Source: Mageeibacillus sp. UBA5439 (lineage in GTDB: Bacteria > Bacillota > Clostridia > Saccharofermentanales > DTU023). Taken from it: DNA of 23,473 bases. The notes beneath the pieces are model-generated. The model was not told where the DNA came from, searched no databases, and worked only from the letters and a program-made list of their open reading frames with translations. Each line of letters starts with the position of its first letter. Positions within the stretch are counted from its first letter, which is position 1. Location: the NCBI GenBank assembly GCA_002427505.1, contig DIRJ01000036.1, positions 1 through 23,473 of the forward strand, in the 5' to 3' direction. Both the position numbers and the translations under genes were made by a program. Of the stretch, positions 1-7,139 are shown one piece after another.

Positions 1-1
1 G

Positions 2-397
2 GATGTTGCCGGCGACAACTCTACCGCCGTTGAAGTGGATAAAGAACAAATACTTGCCTGGAATGCCGATTATATTTTCTGTGACTACGGCGGTGTACAG
101 CTTGTTCAGCAGGATGTCGAAGCCAATCCGGATTTCTATGCCCAGCTCAAGGCCTATAATGACGGGCATATCTACCAGTATCCAAGCTCAACAAGCTATT
201 ACTCAAATCTTGAAATATCTCTGGCTAACTGCTACTTTGTCGGGTCTGTTCTATATCCTGAGCAGTTTGCGGATATTGACCTGAATAGCAAGGCCAACGA
301 AATATTCAATTTCTTCCTCGGAGCTGATGATTATATGTCCATCCTCAATGAATATGGCGCCGGTTACGACCCGATAGATTTCGGTAATAAGAGATGA
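2..397 (+). CDS. ABC importer substrate-binding protein, C-terminal part (5' truncated by window)
   Basis: The reading frame is open from the window edge to TGA at 395-397, so only about 131 C-terminal residues are present and the signal peptide lies outside. The visible part fits the second lobe of a TroA/FepB-like binding protein for iron-siderophore, heme or cobalamin-type ligands. It has an 'ILAWNADYIF' type helix-strand, a stretch where the ligand is normally contacted (YQYPSSTSYY), and a terminal helix region ending in YDPIDFGNKR. It would bind the metal complex outside the membrane and deliver it to the permease and ATPase encoded next. Its stop overlaps an ATG (394-396) as ATGA, the usual sign of translational coupling with the permease. 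The ligand cannot be told from this fragment. Confidence 0.85.
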   Translation, partial: DVAGDNSTAVEVDKEQILAWNADYIFCDYGGVQLVQQDVEANPDFYAQLKAYNDGHIYQYPSSTSYYSNLEISLANCYFVGSVLYPEQFADIDLNSKANEIFNFFLGADDYMSILNEYGAGYDPIDFGNKR

Positions 398-1475
398 AGA
401 ATTTGCGTAAGGAGAGTCTGTCAGTATATGACGCTCAAATAGAAAAAAACGATTAACCTTCATTATTGCCTTCCTTCTTATGCTGGCTTTGGCCCTGTAT
501 GCCACAGCCAGTGGATCGATTTCACTCAGTATCAGCGAGATAATGAGGACAATATTCGGGAAGGGTGAAGCCACCTCGAATCTTGTTGTTTTTGGTATTC
601 GTCTGCCGCGAGTCGTCACGGCGATACTTGTCGGTGCACTTCTTGCGGTATCCGGAGCTGTGATGCAGTGCGTTCTGCATAATCCACTGGCCTCGGCTTC
701 AACGCTTGGTGTATCACAGGGCGCTGCCTTCGGCGCAGCTATCGGAATCATAGTTTTCGGCGGCGGGGTCGTAAACAGCGGCTCTACCAAGGTGGCTATA
801 GAAGTGAACAATCCGTATATAGTAACGCTGAGTGCATTTTTCTTTGCTTCTTTATCAACGGTGGTCATTTTGCTCTTGTCACAGCTGAAAAAAAGCCTTG
901 GCCCCAGCGGCCTTGTGCTTGCCGGCGTTGCGCTGAGTTCTCTTTTTACTGGTGGAAGCACCTTGCTGCAGTACTTTGCCGACGAAACGAAGCTTACCGC
1001 TGTTGTGTTCTGGACCTTTGGCAACCTCGGCAGCACCAGTTGGAACGAGATAATGGTGCTTGCGGTAATACTTCTGCTTTCAATGACCTATTTTATGTTA
1101 AACCGCTGGAATTACAATGCGATGCGTTGCGGAGCGGATACCGCGAAAAGCCTTGGTGTCAACGCCAGAGCTGTGATGCTTGTGAGTATGGCGGTATGCT
1201 CTTTTGCTGCTGCAGTGGCCGTGTCCTTTGTTGGCATAATCAGCTTTATAGGGCTTGTCGCACCGCACATGATGAGAAAATTCGTTGGGGACGATTACAG
1301 ATTCCTTATTCCGTGTTCGGCAGTAGCCGGAGCATTGGTGCTGCTTGCAGCGGACACATTCGGGCGACTGATCATTGCGCCTGTCATCCTCCCCGTTGGT
1401 GCGATAACCTCCTTCCTAGGTGCGCCCATGTTTTTGATACTATTGATCAGGGGGGGGGAGACAAAGATTGATTGA
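394..1475 (+). CDS. FecCD-family ABC transporter permease, frame broken near the N-terminus
   Basis: This is the membrane permease of a metal-complex importer of the BtuC/FecCD family. It is hydrophobic throughout, with family-typical stretches such as 'RLPRVVTAILVGALLAVSGA' near residue 40 of the main frame and 'FVGIISFIGLVAPHMMRKFVG' in the cytoplasmic coupling region. The long frame is open only from 432, and its first ATG is at 480, which would cut into the first membrane helix. A better start is ATG 394, overlapping the upstream stop, but that frame ends at TAA 454-456 after 20 codons. A -1 shift at the A run 443-449 joins the two frames and gives about 360 residues, a normal family length. 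Either a base is missing (sequencing or real mutation) or the ribosome shifts. Another ATG at 428, behind AAGGAG, stops after four codons. The gene overlaps the ATPase by 8 bases. Confidence 0.8.
444..450 (+). other. Slippery heptamer A AAA AAC at the permease frame break
   Basis: Read in the frame of ATG 394, positions 444-450 are A-AAA-AAC, the X-XXY-YYZ form used in programmed -1 frameshifting. A -1 slip here moves reading exactly into the long permease frame (next codon CGA at 450-452). The zero-frame stop TAA follows two codons later at 454-456. I do not see a convincing stimulatory stem-loop or an internal Shine-Dalgarno at the usual distance, so a one-base loss in an A8 run is an equally good explanation. 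Confidence 0.5.
1450..1458 (+). repeat. G9 homopolymer at the permease/ATPase junction
   Basis: Nine consecutive G lie in the last codons of the permease and also form the purine-rich ribosome site for the TTG start at 1468. Counting frames, loss of one G would remove the permease stop from frame and read straight through AGA CAA AGA TTG into the ATPase, giving one fused protein. Runs of this length slip during replication and are also prone to sequencing error. Confidence 0.7.
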
Positions 1476-2223
1476 AATTAAGGATATATGCTTCTCATAT
1501 GACAATGCCGGGACTGTCGTCCTGGACAAGGTGGGCTTTGATCTTGAGGCCGGCGAGTGTCTCGCCATACTCGGCAACAACGGAGTCGGGAAAAGTACCT
1601 TGCTCAAATGTATTGACCGTATACATCGGATTCATTCAGGCAGCGTCATCGTAAACGGGAAAGACATGCATGCTTTATCACGGCGGGAGATGGCACAGAA
1701 TATCGCCTATGTCCCCCAGAACACGACAAGCTCTCATATCATGGTCTTCGATGCAGTCTTGCTTGGCAGGAAGCCATACATCAAATGGGATGTCGGCGAG
1801 GAGGACAAGCAAATAGTCTCCCGGATAATAGGGAAGTTTGGGCTGCAAGAATATAAGGCGCGCTATCTTGACGAACTATCAGGGGGAGAACTTCAAAAAG
1901 TCGTGCTTGCCCGTGCGATGGCGCAACAACCTCTATTTTTACTGCTGGATGAGCCGACGAGTAATCTCGACCCTAAAAGCCAACACGAGATACTAAAGAA
2001 TATAAGAAAACTTGCACAGGAGCATGGTATGGGGGTTGCCATTGTCATACATGATCTCAATCTCGCGGTGCGTTACTGTGACAAATTTCTTTTTCTCAAA
2101 GATGGACAGACATATTCTTTTGGTGGTATTGACACGGTAACGTCAGAGACAATCAAGGCCGTATATGATATGGAGTCCGAGATAATAGAATATCGGGATA
2201 TAAAAATGATAATACCTTGCTAA
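1468..2223 (+). CDS. ABC importer ATPase, FepC/FhuC-like
   Basis: This is the cytoplasmic ATPase that powers the metal-complex importer. All the expected motifs are present over 251 residues: Walker A GNNGVGKST (36-44), Q-loop Q84, signature LSGGE (137-141), Walker B LFLLLDEP (156-163), and the switch histidine H195 in VIHDLN. The length is that of the FepC/FhuC/BtuD class. The start is TTG at 1468, overlapping the permease stop by 8 bases, with the G-rich run as ribosome site. The next ATG (1488, in 'aggatatatg') is out of frame. The tight order of binding protein, permease, ATPase supports one operon. The FmdE-family gene follows after 16 bases and probably belongs to it. Confidence 0.93.
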   Translation: MIEIKDICFSYDNAGTVVLDKVGFDLEAGECLAILGNNGVGKSTLLKCIDRIHRIHSGSVIVNGKDMHALSRREMAQNIAYVPQNTTSSHIMVFDAVLLGRKPYIKWDVGEEDKQIVSRIIGKFGLQEYKARYLDELSGGELQKVVLARAMAQQPLFLLLDEPTSNLDPKSQHEILKNIRKLAQEHGMGVAIVIHDLNLAVRYCDKFLFLKDGQTYSFGGIDTVTSETIKAVYDMESEIIEYRDIKMIIPC

Positions 2224-2239
2224 TCAGGAGGAAAACTTA

Positions 2240-2773
2240 ATGGATGAAAATAAGGAACTTTGGCAAAAATGTGCAGAATTTCATGGTCATGTCTGCCCTG
2301 GATTAACCATTGGCTATAAAGCTGCTCTCTATGCTATTGAGTTGTTGGGACTCACTTTCTCCGATGACGAGAGGGTGGTATGTGTCAGCGAGAATGATGC
2401 CTGTGGAGTGGATGCCATTCAGGTCATATTAGGTTGTTCTGTGGGCAAGGGTAATCTGCTCTTCCATATGCGAGGCAAGCAGGCGTTTTCTTTTTACAAT
2501 CGCACAACAGGTAAATCCGTTCGCTTGCTTCTGAAGCCACAACCGGCAGATATGACCAGAGAAGAAGCTTTTGAATACTATCAGGGCTGTGCTCCTAAGG
2601 AGATGTTCCATGTCAAGGAGACGACGATTGCCTTGCCGGACCAATCTATAGTGTTTGATTCTTACCTTTGCGAGTGCTGTGGTGAGAGCACCGGTGCCAA
2701 CTGGATCAGAATCTCCCAAGGGAAAAAACTGTGTCTGGATTGTTATCAGTCTTACGACCGATTTAATGTTTGA
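2240..2773 (+). CDS. FmdE-family protein with C-terminal zinc finger
   Basis: The protein has 177 residues in the PF02663 (FmdE) family. The N-terminal metal-site motif H15-G-H17-V-C19-P-G is followed by a core containing C55 (ENDACGVDAIQ) and C66 (GCSVGKGNL), both typical of the family. A C-terminal treble-clef type zinc finger follows with C144-x2-C147 and C165-x2-C168. The family is named after a subunit associated with molybdenum formylmethanofuran dehydrogenase, but in non-methanogens the function is unproven. Structures of family members, including one from Desulfitobacterium, show the same core plus zinc finger. AGGAGG lies 8 bases before the ATG. It sits 16 bases behind the metal-complex ABC genes, so a role in handling the imported metal or cofactor is a reasonable inference, not shown by the sequence. 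Confidence 0.88.
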   Translation: MDENKELWQKCAEFHGHVCPGLTIGYKAALYAIELLGLTFSDDERVVCVSENDACGVDAIQVILGCSVGKGNLLFHMRGKQAFSFYNRTTGKSVRLLLKPQPADMTREEAFEYYQGCAPKEMFHVKETTIALPDQSIVFDSYLCECCGESTGANWIRISQGKKLCLDCYQSYDRFNV

Positions 2774-2782
2774 TTTTTATGA

Positions 2783-2802
2783 GGGCAGGCATTCGCCTGC
2801 CC
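2783..2802 (+). terminator. Hairpin after the ABC/FmdE operon, possible terminator
   Basis: A perfect 8-bp stem (GGGCAGGC at 2783-2790 with GCCTGCCC at 2795-2802) closes a four-base loop, 9 bases after the FmdE stop. The downstream tract is only weakly T-rich (CTTTTAAT), so intrinsic termination is plausible but not certain. Confidence 0.55.
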
Positions 2803-3088
2803 CAGCGCTTTTAATAAAATTACAATCCCATGCGCTTCTTTACCGCCAGCAAGCCAGGCTATTATTTATCCTGATGCCACATTTAGAATAGCCCGGCCGG
2901 CTGCTCCCGTGAGGCGTAAGCTGACCAAAGCAATCTGAAAAACCACATATATTCTGTAGAATAAACTATGATTAGAGTGTTAGTATTCTTTATGAAAAAT
3001 AAAAACCGCAAAAACCGGAGCATGGCTGTCAGGGCGAATACTATGGCTGCCCGCTTACGGTGAAAAAGTTCAGACCGGAGGTCAGCAT
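2803..3088 (+). other. Non-coding region upstream of the mgtE pair
   Basis: No gene is supported in these 286 bases. I looked for the Mg2+-sensing M-box (ykoK) leader expected before some mgtE genes and did not find its conserved blocks. Visible items are a short dyad ATTCTGTAGAAT (2951-2962), a tandem AAAAACCG repeat near 3001-3016, and a small inverted repeat GACC-gga-GGTC overlapping the GGAGG ribosome site just before 3089. No clear -35/-10 pair was found, though TATGAT at about 2967 could be a -10. Confidence 0.4.
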
Positions 3089-4399
3089 ATGGAAAAAACA
3101 GAAGAAAATATTGAAAAGATAAATATTGAAACTCTTCAAAATATGCATCCTTACGATCTGTCAGAGCTATTTTTAAAGTGGGATGCGGATGAAAGACATG
3201 TGTGGATGTCACGCCTGTCCAGCCAGCAACTGGCAGAGATGTTTACTTATCTGGAAGCTGAGATAGCTCTGGAGTTTTTAAATGAACTGGATCATGACCG
3301 TCAGGCCCAGCTGATTGACCTGATGGAACCGGATGATGCCCGCGATCTTTTGTCTGAAATGGATGAGCCGGACCAGGAAGATATTCTGGACAAACTGGAA
3401 TCCCAGGACACAATCAGCCAACTCCTCAGCTATGACGAAGATGAGTCAGGGGCTCATATGACTACCGATTTCGTCAGCTTAAAGCCTGACATGGATGTGA
3501 AGGCTGCTACTAAAATTGTCATTGCCAGGGCTAATGAAGTGGAAACAATCAGCCGCTTGTTTGTTGTCGATGAGGGGGGCAGGTTTTTAGGCACTGTCGC
3601 CCTGAAAAAATTAATCAAAACAAAATCACCTCAATCGATACAAGCCATCATGGAAGATTATCCTTCTGTTCTGGATACCGACCCGATCGAAAAAACGGTT
3701 CACAAAATGCGAGATTACTCGGCTTTTGAGATGCCTGTCTGTAATCAAGCGCAGATTTTGCTGGGCATGATTATGATGGATGATGCTCTGGATACCTATC
3801 ATGAAGAAGCTACTGAAGATTACGAGAAATTATCAGCCTTGCCGGAAGCCCAGGAAGAAGAACATTATGCCAGATCTGCCCTGAAACGCTTGCCCTGGTT
3901 ACTGATCCTGTTGGTCCTATCTATTCCCATCGCCTACATTACCACTTTCTTTGAGGAAGTTTTAGTTGCTGTAGCAGTCCTGGCTTTCTTTCAGCCTTTG
4001 ATTCTGGATGCAGCCGGAGATGTTGCCACTCAAACTTTGGCTGTTACCCTGAGGATCTTAACTAAGAATCCTCAAAAAGCGCTTAAAAACGGTGTTAAGG
4101 AAGTTCTGACCGGTGTTATAACCGGCCTTATCATGGGTGCCTCGGCCTTTGTCATTGCTTATTTTCTAGCCAGGAATATGAATTCAGCCCAGCCTCTGAC
4201 CCTGGCTTTGGTGGTTGGCTTGTCGCTCTGGGTTACTGTCATTATTTCTCCGCTCTTAGGGGTGTTGATTCCTGTGGGCATCAAGAAAATGGGTCTTGAC
4301 CCTGCTGTGGCTTCAGGCCCTTTTATTACTACTTTGGCCGACTTAAGCAGCTTGCTGGTGTTTTTCGGACTGGCAACCACAATGTTAGGGGGGGTATAG
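3089..4399 (+). CDS. mgtE: MgtE-family magnesium transporter, first of a tandem pair (divergent pore motif)
   Basis: The 436 residues have full MgtE architecture. A helical MgtE_N repeat domain (about 15-120) is followed by a CBS pair (about 125-245, starting at MTTDFVS and including LFVVDEGGRFLGTV) and a membrane domain (about 268-436) beginning RLPWLL. MgtE proteins are Mg2+-gated Mg2+ channels in which the N and CBS domains sense cytosolic Mg2+. Here the pore segment keeps LDPAVASGPF (403-412) and D418, the conserved acidic residue of the last membrane helix. However, the usual GGNxGTQ motif reads AAGDVATQ (308-315), replacing Asn by Asp and Gly by Ala. The start is set by GGAGGT 9 bases upstream. 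One base separates its stop from the second mgtE. A dedicated subunit or altered selectivity is possible. Confidence 0.9.
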   Translation: MEKTEENIEKINIETLQNMHPYDLSELFLKWDADERHVWMSRLSSQQLAEMFTYLEAEIALEFLNELDHDRQAQLIDLMEPDDARDLLSEMDEPDQEDILDKLESQDTISQLLSYDEDESGAHMTTDFVSLKPDMDVKAATKIVIARANEVETISRLFVVDEGGRFLGTVALKKLIKTKSPQSIQAIMEDYPSVLDTDPIEKTVHKMRDYSAFEMPVCNQAQILLGMIMMDDALDTYHEEATEDYEKLSALPEAQEEEHYARSALKRLPWLLILLVLSIPIAYITTFFEEVLVAVAVLAFFQPLILDAAGDVATQTLAVTLRILTKNPQKALKNGVKEVLTGVITGLIMGASAFVIAYFLARNMNSAQPLTLALVVGLSLWVTVIISPLLGVLIPVGIKKMGLDPAVASGPFITTLADLSSLLVFFGLATTMLGGV

Positions 4400-4400
4400 C

Positions 4401-5711
4401 ATGGACTACGAAAAATTAGATCTCTTAACAAAAGGTCATCCCCTTGATATTGCGCGGATGATCGAAAATGCTGACCCTGACCAGCAAATTGAACTGCTGA
4501 AGCAGCTTCCGCTGGAGCGGATGAATGCTGTATTCATCGAGTTAAGCAATGAGCTGGCCCTGACCTACATACATTCGCTTTCAGTGGAGAAGAAAAAAGA
4601 ACTGCTGAATGCTCTGGAGATGGATGAAGTTCGTAATTTACTGGAAAATGTTGACAGCGACGAAGCCCGGGAAATACTCCCCCTGTTAGCTGCGCCCAAA
4701 CGACAAAAAATGGTTCGCATGCTCGAGTATGATGAGGATTGTGCGGCTTCGCTGATGACTACTGATTTCATGGTTATTCAGGAGGGTACAAGTATAGCTG
4801 AGGCCACCCGCAACCTGATAAAAAATGTGAAAGACAGTGATTTCATTGATGAACTCTTTGTTGTGGACAGGGAACAAAAATATCTGGGATCTGTCGAATT
4901 AAAAAACTTGTTAGCAGCCCGCAAGGAGGATAGGCTCGATCAAATTACCGAAGGCAATCAAACTGTTATTTATGAACACGACACAGTGCACACTGCTATC
5001 CAAAAACTAAGAGATTATGACGATACCGTCATGCCGGTCCTAAATGAACAGGATCACCTGATTGGTATTATTACTGCTGACGATATCCTGGATATCATGA
5101 TTGAGGAATATGAAGAAAACGTTGAACGTCTCGTTGCTATCGGCGACTATGAGGAAGATTCTTCAGCTTTAGTAAGAAGCAAACAGAGACTGCCCTGGCT
5201 CTTAGCCTCAATCATCCTGAACCTGGCCATCGCCGCTTTTCTCTCCCTTTTTCAAAATACGATCGAGCAGATCACTGCCCTGGTATTATTTCAGCCCATG
5301 ATTCTGGGCATGGCCGGTAATATAGGCACCCAGGCTATAGCAGTGACCATACTTGATTTGCATCATGATAAGTTAGAAGGGCTGGATGAGACTAAATTTC
5401 ATATCCGAAATGAAGTGCTGATCGGCTTGCTTAACAGCTTAGTGGTTGGTTTATTCGGCTTTATTATTTCCTTTGTCTTTCTGTCATTTGTGAACGCAGG
5501 TAATCAAAGTCCGCTTTATTTGGCCTTTGTCGTCGGCACTTCCCTAGCCGGGGGCATGTTCGTCTCCGCTATTTCCGGTGTTCTTATTCCCATTGCTCTA
5601 GACAGAATGAAAGTCGATCCGGCAATTGCTTCGGGCCCGATTATCAGCACGATCAATGACTTGTTTGCCTTAGTCATTTATTTTGCCATAGCTACTGCCA
5701 TCTTGTTATAA
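4401..5711 (+). CDS. mgtE: MgtE-family magnesium transporter, second of the tandem pair
   Basis: This is a second MgtE of exactly the same length (436 residues): N domain about 1-112, CBS pair about 118-240 (MTTDFMV, LFVVDREQKYLGSV, IGIITADDILDIM), and membrane domain from RLPWLL (263-268). The pore motifs are canonical: AGNIGTQ (305-311), DPAIASGP (406-413) and D420. It starts right after the upstream stop with a G7 run (about 4389-4395) as ribosome site, so the two are almost certainly co-translated. MgtE is known as a homodimer. Two divergent copies in one operon could form a heterodimer or respond to different Mg2+ levels. Overall the two copies are clearly diverged, so the duplication is not recent. 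Confidence 0.93.
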   Translation: MDYEKLDLLTKGHPLDIARMIENADPDQQIELLKQLPLERMNAVFIELSNELALTYIHSLSVEKKKELLNALEMDEVRNLLENVDSDEAREILPLLAAPKRQKMVRMLEYDEDCAASLMTTDFMVIQEGTSIAEATRNLIKNVKDSDFIDELFVVDREQKYLGSVELKNLLAARKEDRLDQITEGNQTVIYEHDTVHTAIQKLRDYDDTVMPVLNEQDHLIGIITADDILDIMIEEYEENVERLVAIGDYEEDSSALVRSKQRLPWLLASIILNLAIAAFLSLFQNTIEQITALVLFQPMILGMAGNIGTQAIAVTILDLHHDKLEGLDETKFHIRNEVLIGLLNSLVVGLFGFIISFVFLSFVNAGNQSPLYLAFVVGTSLAGGMFVSAISGVLIPIALDRMKVDPAIASGPIISTINDLFALVIYFAIATAILL

Positions 5712-5763
5712 ATAATAATCTGTGATCGTGCTGGCTGCCAGTAAAATTTAAGGAGCTCTTGTG

Positions 5764-6546
5764 ATGAAGAATAAGATTACAGTTGAAATATGTTGTGCTT
5801 CTGCTAATGATGTCTTTGAGGCAGCCCTGGCAGGTGCCGGACGGGTAGAGCTTAATTCTGCATTGTCGCTGGGGGGCCTGACTCCGAGCATCGGGACGCT
5901 AATGGCGGTACAATATGAATTCCAATACTGGCATGACGCAGAAGAGAACTTCGTCCCGCCGAAAATTTTTACCATGATCAGACCCCGAGAAGGAGGATTT
6001 TGCTACAGCGAGTTCGAATATCAGACCATGTTGTACGATGTAGAAAAAATGATAGAGCATGGCAGCGATGGCATTGTTTTTGGCATTCTCCATGCTGATG
6101 GCTCGGTCGATGAAAAACGCTGCCGACAAATCCTAAGCCTGGTTGACCCTCTGCCGGCTGTCTTTCATCGGGCGATCGATGTGGTGCCGGATTGGCGCAG
6201 ATCCATGGACAGCTTAATTGATCTGGGCTTTAAACGCCTTCTGACCAGTGGCCAGGAAAGGTCTGCCTTGGAAGGCAGGGAAACAATACGGCAGATGCGT
6301 GAGTATGCTGCAGGCCGGATAGAGATCTTGCCGGCCGCGGGAATCAGCAGCGGAAACGTTAAGGAACTGCTGGAGTACACGGGCTGTGACCAAGTCCATC
6401 TGTCCATGATGAGAACAGGTGCTGATGACAGTACATCATCTAATTCAAAAGTCCATTTCGGTGGCAAGCTTCCTTCCTCGGAAAGCATCTATTCTCTGGC
6501 CGACCGCAAAAAAATAGCAGCTTTTGTTCACCAGGTTAATTCTTAA
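5764..6546 (+). CDS. cutC: CutC family protein
   Basis: The protein is about 260 residues in the CutC TIM-barrel family. Motifs include VEICCAS at the first strand, RVELNSALSLGGLTPS, the MIRPREGGFCYS segment, GSDGIVFGILHADGSVD and FHRAID, all at family positions. CutC was first linked to copper tolerance in E. coli, but a direct copper role is disputed and the biochemical function is not settled. There is a modest insertion between LTPSIGTL and MIRPR compared with typical members. ATG 5764 is preferred because AAGGAG (5750-5755) sits 8 bases ahead of it. A GTG at 5761 in the same frame is the alternative, only 5 bases away. It follows the mgtE pair by about 50 bases on the same strand and may be co-transcribed. 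Confidence 0.92.
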   Translation: MKNKITVEICCASANDVFEAALAGAGRVELNSALSLGGLTPSIGTLMAVQYEFQYWHDAEENFVPPKIFTMIRPREGGFCYSEFEYQTMLYDVEKMIEHGSDGIVFGILHADGSVDEKRCRQILSLVDPLPAVFHRAIDVVPDWRRSMDSLIDLGFKRLLTSGQERSALEGRETIRQMREYAAGRIEILPAAGISSGNVKELLEYTGCDQVHLSMMRTGADDSTSSNSKVHFGGKLPSSESIYSLADRKKIAAFVHQVNS

Positions 6547-6582
6547 TAAGGCTGGAATTTAGAATTTATTTCTTTTTAAAAA

Positions 6583-6616
6583 AGAAGAAGTCAGCCACTT
6601 CAGGGTGACTTCTTCT
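6583..6616 (-). terminator. Intrinsic terminator for the DsrE-like gene, shared with cutC end
   Basis: An 11-bp perfect stem (AGAAGAAGTCA 6583-6593 with TGACTTCTTCT 6606-6616) lies between the convergent cutC and DsrE-like genes. On the minus strand it is followed by six T (6583-6578 read leftward), a good intrinsic terminator. On the plus strand the following bases are not T-rich, so it would be less efficient for cutC. Confidence 0.75.
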
Positions 6617-6643
6617 GCTAGAGATAAATTTTATCAACAGTTT

Positions 6644-6958
6644 TTAGGGACGGATGTAATAGTAACCCTCAGCCTGCTTTCTGATAATTTCTACAACGCC
6701 GGAGGGCACAATCCTGACTTGCTCCGGTAGTTTGCTCCGGTCTACTTCCAGTGCGTTGAGAGCGTTGCCGCAGGCCGTAAAATCTACTCTGCCGACCAGG
6801 TCCTCCGGCAGTTTATCATCACCGGCATAATACAAAACTGCCTGAGCATATGCGACAACTTCTACGCCGGCATCAGTTTCAACTTTAAGAAAATTCCTCA
6901 CATTACTTAGCAAGAGAGGCCATTTGTCCAGTTCGTCAATATGAAAAACAACACGCAT
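6644..6958 (-). CDS. DsrE/DsrF-like small protein
   Basis: This 104-residue soluble protein has the pattern of the DsrE-like fold. An N-terminal strand VVFHIDEL is followed by a helix with NVRNF, a second strand VEVVAYAQAV, a single central cysteine C63 in FTACGNAL, and a C-terminal RIVPSGVVEIIRKQAEGYYYIRP. Members include sulfur-transfer proteins (DsrEFH, TusBCD) and many uncharacterised small proteins. C63 sits where the family's reactive cysteine is usually found, so sulfur or persulfide binding is possible but unproven. AAGGAG precedes the ATG by about 8 bases. It stands alone: convergent to cutC and divergent from the gene at 7140, with its own terminator. Confidence 0.8.
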   Translation of the reverse strand: MRVVFHIDELDKWPLLLSNVRNFLKVETDAGVEVVAYAQAVLYYAGDDKLPEDLVGRVDFTACGNALNALEVDRSKLPEQVRIVPSGVVEIIRKQAEGYYYIRP

Positions 6959-7139
6959 ATTATGAGCTCCTTTCGTTTTAACTTCCTTTAGTATAACGCC
7001 TGAGCCAGCGGATATAAAACGTAGTATTCTACTTAGTATTAAGCACCAGTCTGGCTGGCCTGCACAGACTGATACATCTCTTGGAGATTTGTGCGATACT
7101 TAGGTCAGGGTATGCATCAGTTTAACAGGAGGTAGAAGC
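6959..7139. promoter_or_regulatory. Divergent intergenic region between DsrE-like and GltB-like genes
   Basis: This 181-base region must hold promoters for both flanking genes. On the minus strand TATACT (plus 6990-6995 read in reverse) is a plausible -10 for the DsrE-like gene, with only a poor -35 17 bases upstream. Toward the plus gene there is a 7-bp hairpin CAGTCTG/CAGACTG (7047-7053 with 7065-7071) and two TAGTATT copies near 7022 and 7034. AGGAGGT stands 7 bases before the ATG at 7140. No known riboswitch was recognised. Confidence 0.35.

Noticed and set aside
251..1036. Long minus-strand open frame opposite the permease
   Set aside because: It lies antisense to a clear FecCD coding sequence, has low-complexity composition and no recognisable domain; it is a shadow frame.
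2561..2800. Overlapping plus-strand frame at the end of the FmdE gene (2655-2891)
   Set aside because: It mostly overlaps the FmdE coding sequence in another frame and has no ribosome site or domain.
2803..3088. M-box (ykoK) Mg2+ riboswitch before the mgtE pair
   Set aside because: Expected for some mgtE genes, but the conserved blocks of the M-box core are not present in order. Only scattered GTGAGGC-like pieces were seen.
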